From Shinisaurus crocodilurus (Eukaryota > Chordata > Lepidosauria > Squamata > Shinisauridae), in assembly GCA_021292165.1 (NCBI GenBank), contig CM037877.1, positions 112,305,289 to 112,369,288 of the forward strand: a stretch of 64,000 nt of DNA. Direction: 5' to 3'. A program made the position numbers and the translations under genes. Shown in pieces: positions 60,598 through 64,000 of the stretch. The notes under the pieces are model-generated. The model was not told the origin of the DNA and did no database searches. It saw nothing but the letters and a program-made list of their open reading frames with translations. How positions within the stretch are numbered: the stretch's first letter is position 1; each line of letters opens with the position of its first letter.

Positions 60598-62705
60598 TTG
60601 CCTTTGTGTTGTGTTAGTAGATTGTCCTGTAGTGGTAATGGGAGATAATCTCCCTGTGAGAGGTTGAGCAGGTGTGCAAACCAAGGTTGACGCGGCCACC
60701 GCGGGCATACTAGGATGCAATTGGTTCCGTCCCGAGCTATCTTGGCGATCACACGTGTAAGAAGTGGGATTGGGGGGAATAGGTAGTAGAAGTCGCCGCT
60801 CCAAGTCATCAGGAAAGCATCGGTGATCGAATTCGGGTCCGAGGCTGCCCTGCTGCAGAACATGGGGCACCTTGTGTTTTCGCTGGTGGCGAATAGGTCT
60901 ATCCTCGGATGACTCCAGCGTTGGAACAGTGAGTTGGTCACCTTCCTGTCCAGCGTCCATTCGTGCGATTGCATCGACACGCGACTCAAAGTGTCTGCAA
61001 GTACATTGGATTTTCCTGCGATGTGGATCGCTACAAAGGACATTCCTCGAAGTAGAGCCCATTCGTAGAGCTGCATGGTCAGTCTTGTGAGGCGCGTCGA
61101 TCTCGTGCCGCCCTGTTTGTTTATGTACGCGACCACCGTAGTGTTGTCGGTCACGACTTGAATGTGGCAGTTCGAGAGATATTGCTCTAAGGCTTGTAAT
61201 GCTTTCCAAACGTCCATCATTTCCAGCCAGTTGATGTGTTTGGAAGCTTGTGTGGACGTCCATGTGCCTTGTACGACGTGATCGCCTGAGTGGGCCCCCC
61301 ATCCCAGCAACGATGCATCCGTTGTTAATATGCGGTTCGGTACCGGAGAATGGAACGGTATGCCCGCGTTCAGGTTCGACTCCTGTTGCCACCACCTCAA
61401 GGACTCTCTTACGGCTCGAGGAAGATATAGGCGGACGGATGATTTGTCTTTCTCTGGTTTGAACTCCTTGATGAACCATGTTTGAAGGGGCCGCATGCGA
61501 AGCCTCGCATATCGTACGACCGCAATTGTTGAGGCCATATGTCCTAGTAGGCGTTGAATCGTATGAGCGGAGCATATTGGCTGCTTTGAGATCTTTTTTG
61601 CGAGTGTCCTTACTTGACGCACTCTGTCGTTTGGTAGATAAGCCCGACCTTCGAAGGCGTTTAGTTTCGCACCGATGTACTGTATCTCCTTTACTGGTTG
61701 AAGGACCGATTTCTCCACATTCAGGCAGAGTCCCAGGTCCTCTAGGAGGTACAGGGTCTCTTCCAGAGCGTGCTGGAGCTCTCGTTTTGATTGAGCCACT
61801 AGTAACCAGTCGTCCAGGTACGGGAAGACGGTGATGCCTCTTGCCCGAAGACTTGCACAGACCACAGCCATACACTTCGTGAATACCCTCGGCGCGGTGG
61901 AAAGTCCGAATGGAAGAACCACGAACTGGAAGGTGTCGTCTCCTACTCGGAACCGAAGGTATTTTTGGGTGTCCTCGTGGATGGCGATGTGGAAGTACGC
62001 ATCCTTGAGGTCGATGGATGCAAACCAATCGTTCCTTCGGAGTAGTGGGAGAAGCGATTGGAGTGTGACCATACGAAATCTCTTTGGTGGGATAAAGAGA
62101 TTTACTGTGCGAAGGTCCAGGATCGGTCTGAGTCCTCCTCCTTTTTTCTTCACGATGAAGTACCTGGAGTACAGGCCGTCCTCCAAGTTTTCTGCGGGAA
62201 CCGGTCGTATTGCTCCTTTTTGCAGGAGGTTCGACATCTCTTCTAAGAGCACTCGAGTTGGACGGGTGGCCTTGATCCCGAGAAAAGGAGGGAGGACTCC
62301 GAACTCGATCCTGTAGCCGTGTTCTACTATGCTCAACACCCATCGATCCGTCGTGATGGTCCTCCAGGACCGGAGGTGTTGGTGGAGCCGGGAGCCGAAG
62401 AGAGGTGCCTGAGGTGGTGGAGACGAGGCAATCGGTCTGCTGGTGTCGAGAGCAGGCTGGACTGGAGGAGATAAGTCGGTCGGGCCGGTGACGGAGTCAA
62501 AGGCGCCGTCGAGTGAAGTCGCCCCCCCTCCGCGAGCCCCTCGAGCGCTGTTGAGGGTACGAGCGTTGTGGAGCCTGCGGCTGTGGGGCTTGAGGCCGAC
62601 GATTCCCACCCCGATATTGTCCAGCTGGTTGATATTGTGAGGAGGGGTATGGGAATCGGGACCATCGTCTTGGCCTGAATTGTTGAGATGGGGGCTGGCG
62701 GACAA
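60543..62705 (-). CDS. DIRS reverse transcriptase / RNase H / methylase-like polyprotein
   Basis: 720 codons. RT spans about residues 100-330: LRPILDLRTVN, FASIDLKDAYFHIAI, the VLPFGLSTAPRVFTK block, and catalytic YLDD at about 296-299. RNase H follows with LTTDAS, WLEMMDVW and TDNTTVVAYINKQGG, then HIAGKSNVLADTLSR. The C-terminal segment (RIDLFATSENTRCPMF through CPRWPRQPWF) corresponds to the Dam-methylase-like region described in DIRS elements; that assignment is from family knowledge. No internal stop. The first ~60 residues overlap the end of the Gag frame, so the true start is not decided by sequence. Confidence 0.92.
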   Translation of the reverse strand: MSASPHLNNSGQDDGPDSHTPPHNINQLDNIGVGIVGLKPHSRRLHNARTLNSARGARGGGATSLDGAFDSVTGPTDLSPPVQPALDTSRPIASSPPPQAPLFGSRLHQHLRSWRTITTDRWVLSIVEHGYRIEFGVLPPFLGIKATRPTRVLLEEMSNLLQKGAIRPVPAENLEDGLYSRYFIVKKKGGGLRPILDLRTVNLFIPPKRFRMVTLQSLLPLLRRNDWFASIDLKDAYFHIAIHEDTQKYLRFRVGDDTFQFVVLPFGLSTAPRVFTKCMAVVCASLRARGITVFPYLDDWLLVAQSKRELQHALEETLYLLEDLGLCLNVEKSVLQPVKEIQYIGAKLNAFEGRAYLPNDRVRQVRTLAKKISKQPICSAHTIQRLLGHMASTIAVVRYARLRMRPLQTWFIKEFKPEKDKSSVRLYLPRAVRESLRWWQQESNLNAGIPFHSPVPNRILTTDASLLGWGAHSGDHVVQGTWTSTQASKHINWLEMMDVWKALQALEQYLSNCHIQVVTDNTTVVAYINKQGGTRSTRLTRLTMQLYEWALLRGMSFVAIHIAGKSNVLADTLSRVSMQSHEWTLDRKVTNSLFQRWSHPRIDLFATSENTRCPMFCSRAASDPNSITDAFLMTWSGDFYYLFPPIPLLTRVIAKIARDGTNCILVCPRWPRQPWFAHLLNLSQGDYLPLPLQDNLLTQHKGKVFHPNLRSLNLMAWRIR

Positions 62706-64000
62706 GTCCCATCTTCTTGGCCGTCGCTAGAGCCTTTTGAGCGGAGTCGAGGGAGTCATCCGTGGTGGCGTTGAACAACCCTTCTCCGTCAAATGGCAGG
62801 TCTTGTATCTTCGCTCTATCATCGGGAGTCAGATTGGTAGAGCGAAGCCAGGCGTGTCTCCTCAAAGCCACGGATCCGATCATCGACCTAGCGTGGCTAT
62901 CGACCTGGTGGCGGGCCGTGTTCATCTGAAGGGCACCGATACTGGTTGCCTCCTTGATGTATTGCGCCGCCAGGTCTCTTTTGTCGTCCGGCAGATAATC
63001 ACAGAGGTCTCCCAGCTTCTCCGTGATGAACATCTGGTATCTAGCTAGCAGCGCCTCATAGTTAGATACCTTCAGCCCGAAGGAAGACGAGGAATAGATC
63101 CTACGGCCGTAAGAATCTAATGTCTTACCCTCTTTGTCTGCCGGCGTCGTATGCTGTCTTCCCCACGAGACTGCGCTGACTTAACTATGAGCGAGTTCGG
63201 GGTCGGATGGGAAAACAGGAATTTAGCTCCTTCTTCCTGGATTTTGTACATTGACTCCAGCCTCTTAGCTGTTGGTTTCGTAGAGGCCGGAGTTTTCCAG
63301 GTCTCCTGCACCGTCTCCAGCAGTGTTGGCAGGAAGGGAAGGAGCAGGTGGTTGGACTGAGTAGACTTCAGGACCGCGTAGATGTCGTCCTTTGCTTTTC
63401 CTTTCGCGGTTTTCGCCTCCACTCCTAGAGCTGTCACCATCCGGCTGACATGCTCTGAGAAGCTGCCCATGTCTTCCGAAGGGGAGATCGCTTCCTTGGA
63501 TTCCACCCGTGCATCTGGTGAGGTGGAATGGGAGGAGGAGGCCACTGAGTCCGAGTCCGATACGTACGCCGATCCCGACGACGAACGAGTCGCGACGACA
63601 GGGGCGAGAATCGTCTGGGCAGTCGAGGTCGAGGCGGTCGGTTGGACTACGGTCTCGACGGGTGCCCGGAATACGGTTGTACTCTGCCTTGGCGTAGGAG
63701 ATCTAGACCTATGTCTGCGCTCTCGAGGTGGGGAGCGTCGGTGCCGGTAGTAATGATCGCGCCTCCTCCGTTCCGGCGAGCCTCGAGATCGGGATCTGTA
63801 GCTCCTAGATCTCGAGTCCGAATAATAGGAGCCCGACCACGACCTGTCATCGCGGCGACGGGAGTAGACTGATCGGGAGACAGAATCCCTCGAGGTCGAA
63901 TCGCGGCTTCGGTATCGGGGAGAGCGTGATGGTCTGTGCGCCCTCCGCTCCTCCTTAGCGTATGCTGCTGGGGGCGAGAGACGTGGTAGAGGACCCCTCG
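62497..64000 (-). pseudogene. DIRS Gag-like ORF1, SR-rich N-terminus, one frameshift, 5' end off window
   Basis: The frame is open from the edge (64000) down to about 63117, then continues in another frame to 62497; the break is near 63175-63185 and looks like a two-base insertion. The N-terminal ~150 residues are rich in Arg-Ser dipeptides (RSRSYRSRSRGSPERR, RHRSRSPTPRQ). The middle has a helical segment (HLLLPFLPTLLETVQETW, YEALLARYQMF). The DIRS-Gag signature LPFDGEGLFNATTDDS follows. The C-terminus is Arg/Gly/Gln-rich (RGSRRGGDFTRRRL). The initiating Met lies outside or is unclear. The break may be a sequencing indel. Confidence 0.75.

Larger units (their letters stand above)
59005..64000 (-). 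mobile_element. DIRS-type tyrosine-recombinase retrotransposon, truncated by window edge
   Basis: A minus-strand element with a Gag-like frame (62497-64000, open past the edge), an RT/RNase H/methylase-like ORF (60543-62705) and an overlapping tyrosine-recombinase ORF (ending 59515). There is no LTR and no DDE integrase. The 3' end carries inverted repeats (59005-59066 and 59373-59432). This layout is the hallmark of the DIRS order. Only one frame break was noticed, in Gag, so the insertion is young. It lies upstream of the first visible GAK exon, in the same orientation as GAK, probably within a GAK intron. Confidence 0.92.

Noticed and set aside
60598..62343. Upstream ~580 codons of the 942-codon minus-strand frame as part of a separate protein
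   Set aside because: Overlaps the RT coding sequence in another frame and is Arg/His/Pro-rich without motifs; only the last ~340 residues are a recognisable recombinase.

Overview
This is vertebrate nuclear DNA, most likely from a squamate reptile (lizard). The evidence is a gene split by introns with consensus splice sites, plus a sauropsid-style repeat load: a DIRS-type tyrosine-recombinase retrotransposon, 5S-rRNA-derived and tRNA-derived SINEs, CR1-like LINE tails, a Tc1 element and several hAT-type miniature elements. The species call is inference. There is no bacterial, plasmid or phage content.

The only host gene I can support is GAK (cyclin-G-associated kinase), on the minus strand. 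Its last 17 coding exons lie between 56828 and 13899 (5' to 3'). In order they encode the end of the kinase-to-PTEN linker, the PTEN-like and C2-like lipid-binding region, the long clathrin/AP2-binding linker, and the C-terminal J domain with its HPD motif and stop codon. The kinase-domain exons lie beyond the right edge. Exon-to-exon phases all match. However, two exons each carry one extra base (near 41306 and near 39297). The summed exon length of 2781 nt is open only if these two bases are discounted, so either the assembly has two indel errors or this allele is broken.

Region by region: 1-13.3 kb is gene-free. It holds an internally deleted DIRS derivative (about 981-2181, plus strand), palindromic miniature elements and LINE/SINE pieces. 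13.9-56.8 kb is GAK with repeat-rich introns. These include a decayed LINE (31.5-32.9 kb), an inverted pair of tRNA-SINEs (34.5 and 35.7 kb), and a Tc1 element (45505-48118) split by a hAT element (46502-47472) that has a perfect 8-bp target duplication. 56.8-59.0 kb is intron with little recognisable. 59005-64000 is a largely open DIRS element (Gag with a serine/arginine-rich N-terminus, RT/RNase H/methylase-like, tyrosine recombinase) in the same orientation as GAK and cut by the right edge.

The most striking non-genic signal is a family of near-perfect hairpins of about 90-165 bp, eight copies plus a half copy. Most are flanked by 8-bp duplications of the form NNNTANNN, which identifies them as hAT (Buster-like) foldback MITEs. 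They recur throughout the GAK introns and downstream DNA.
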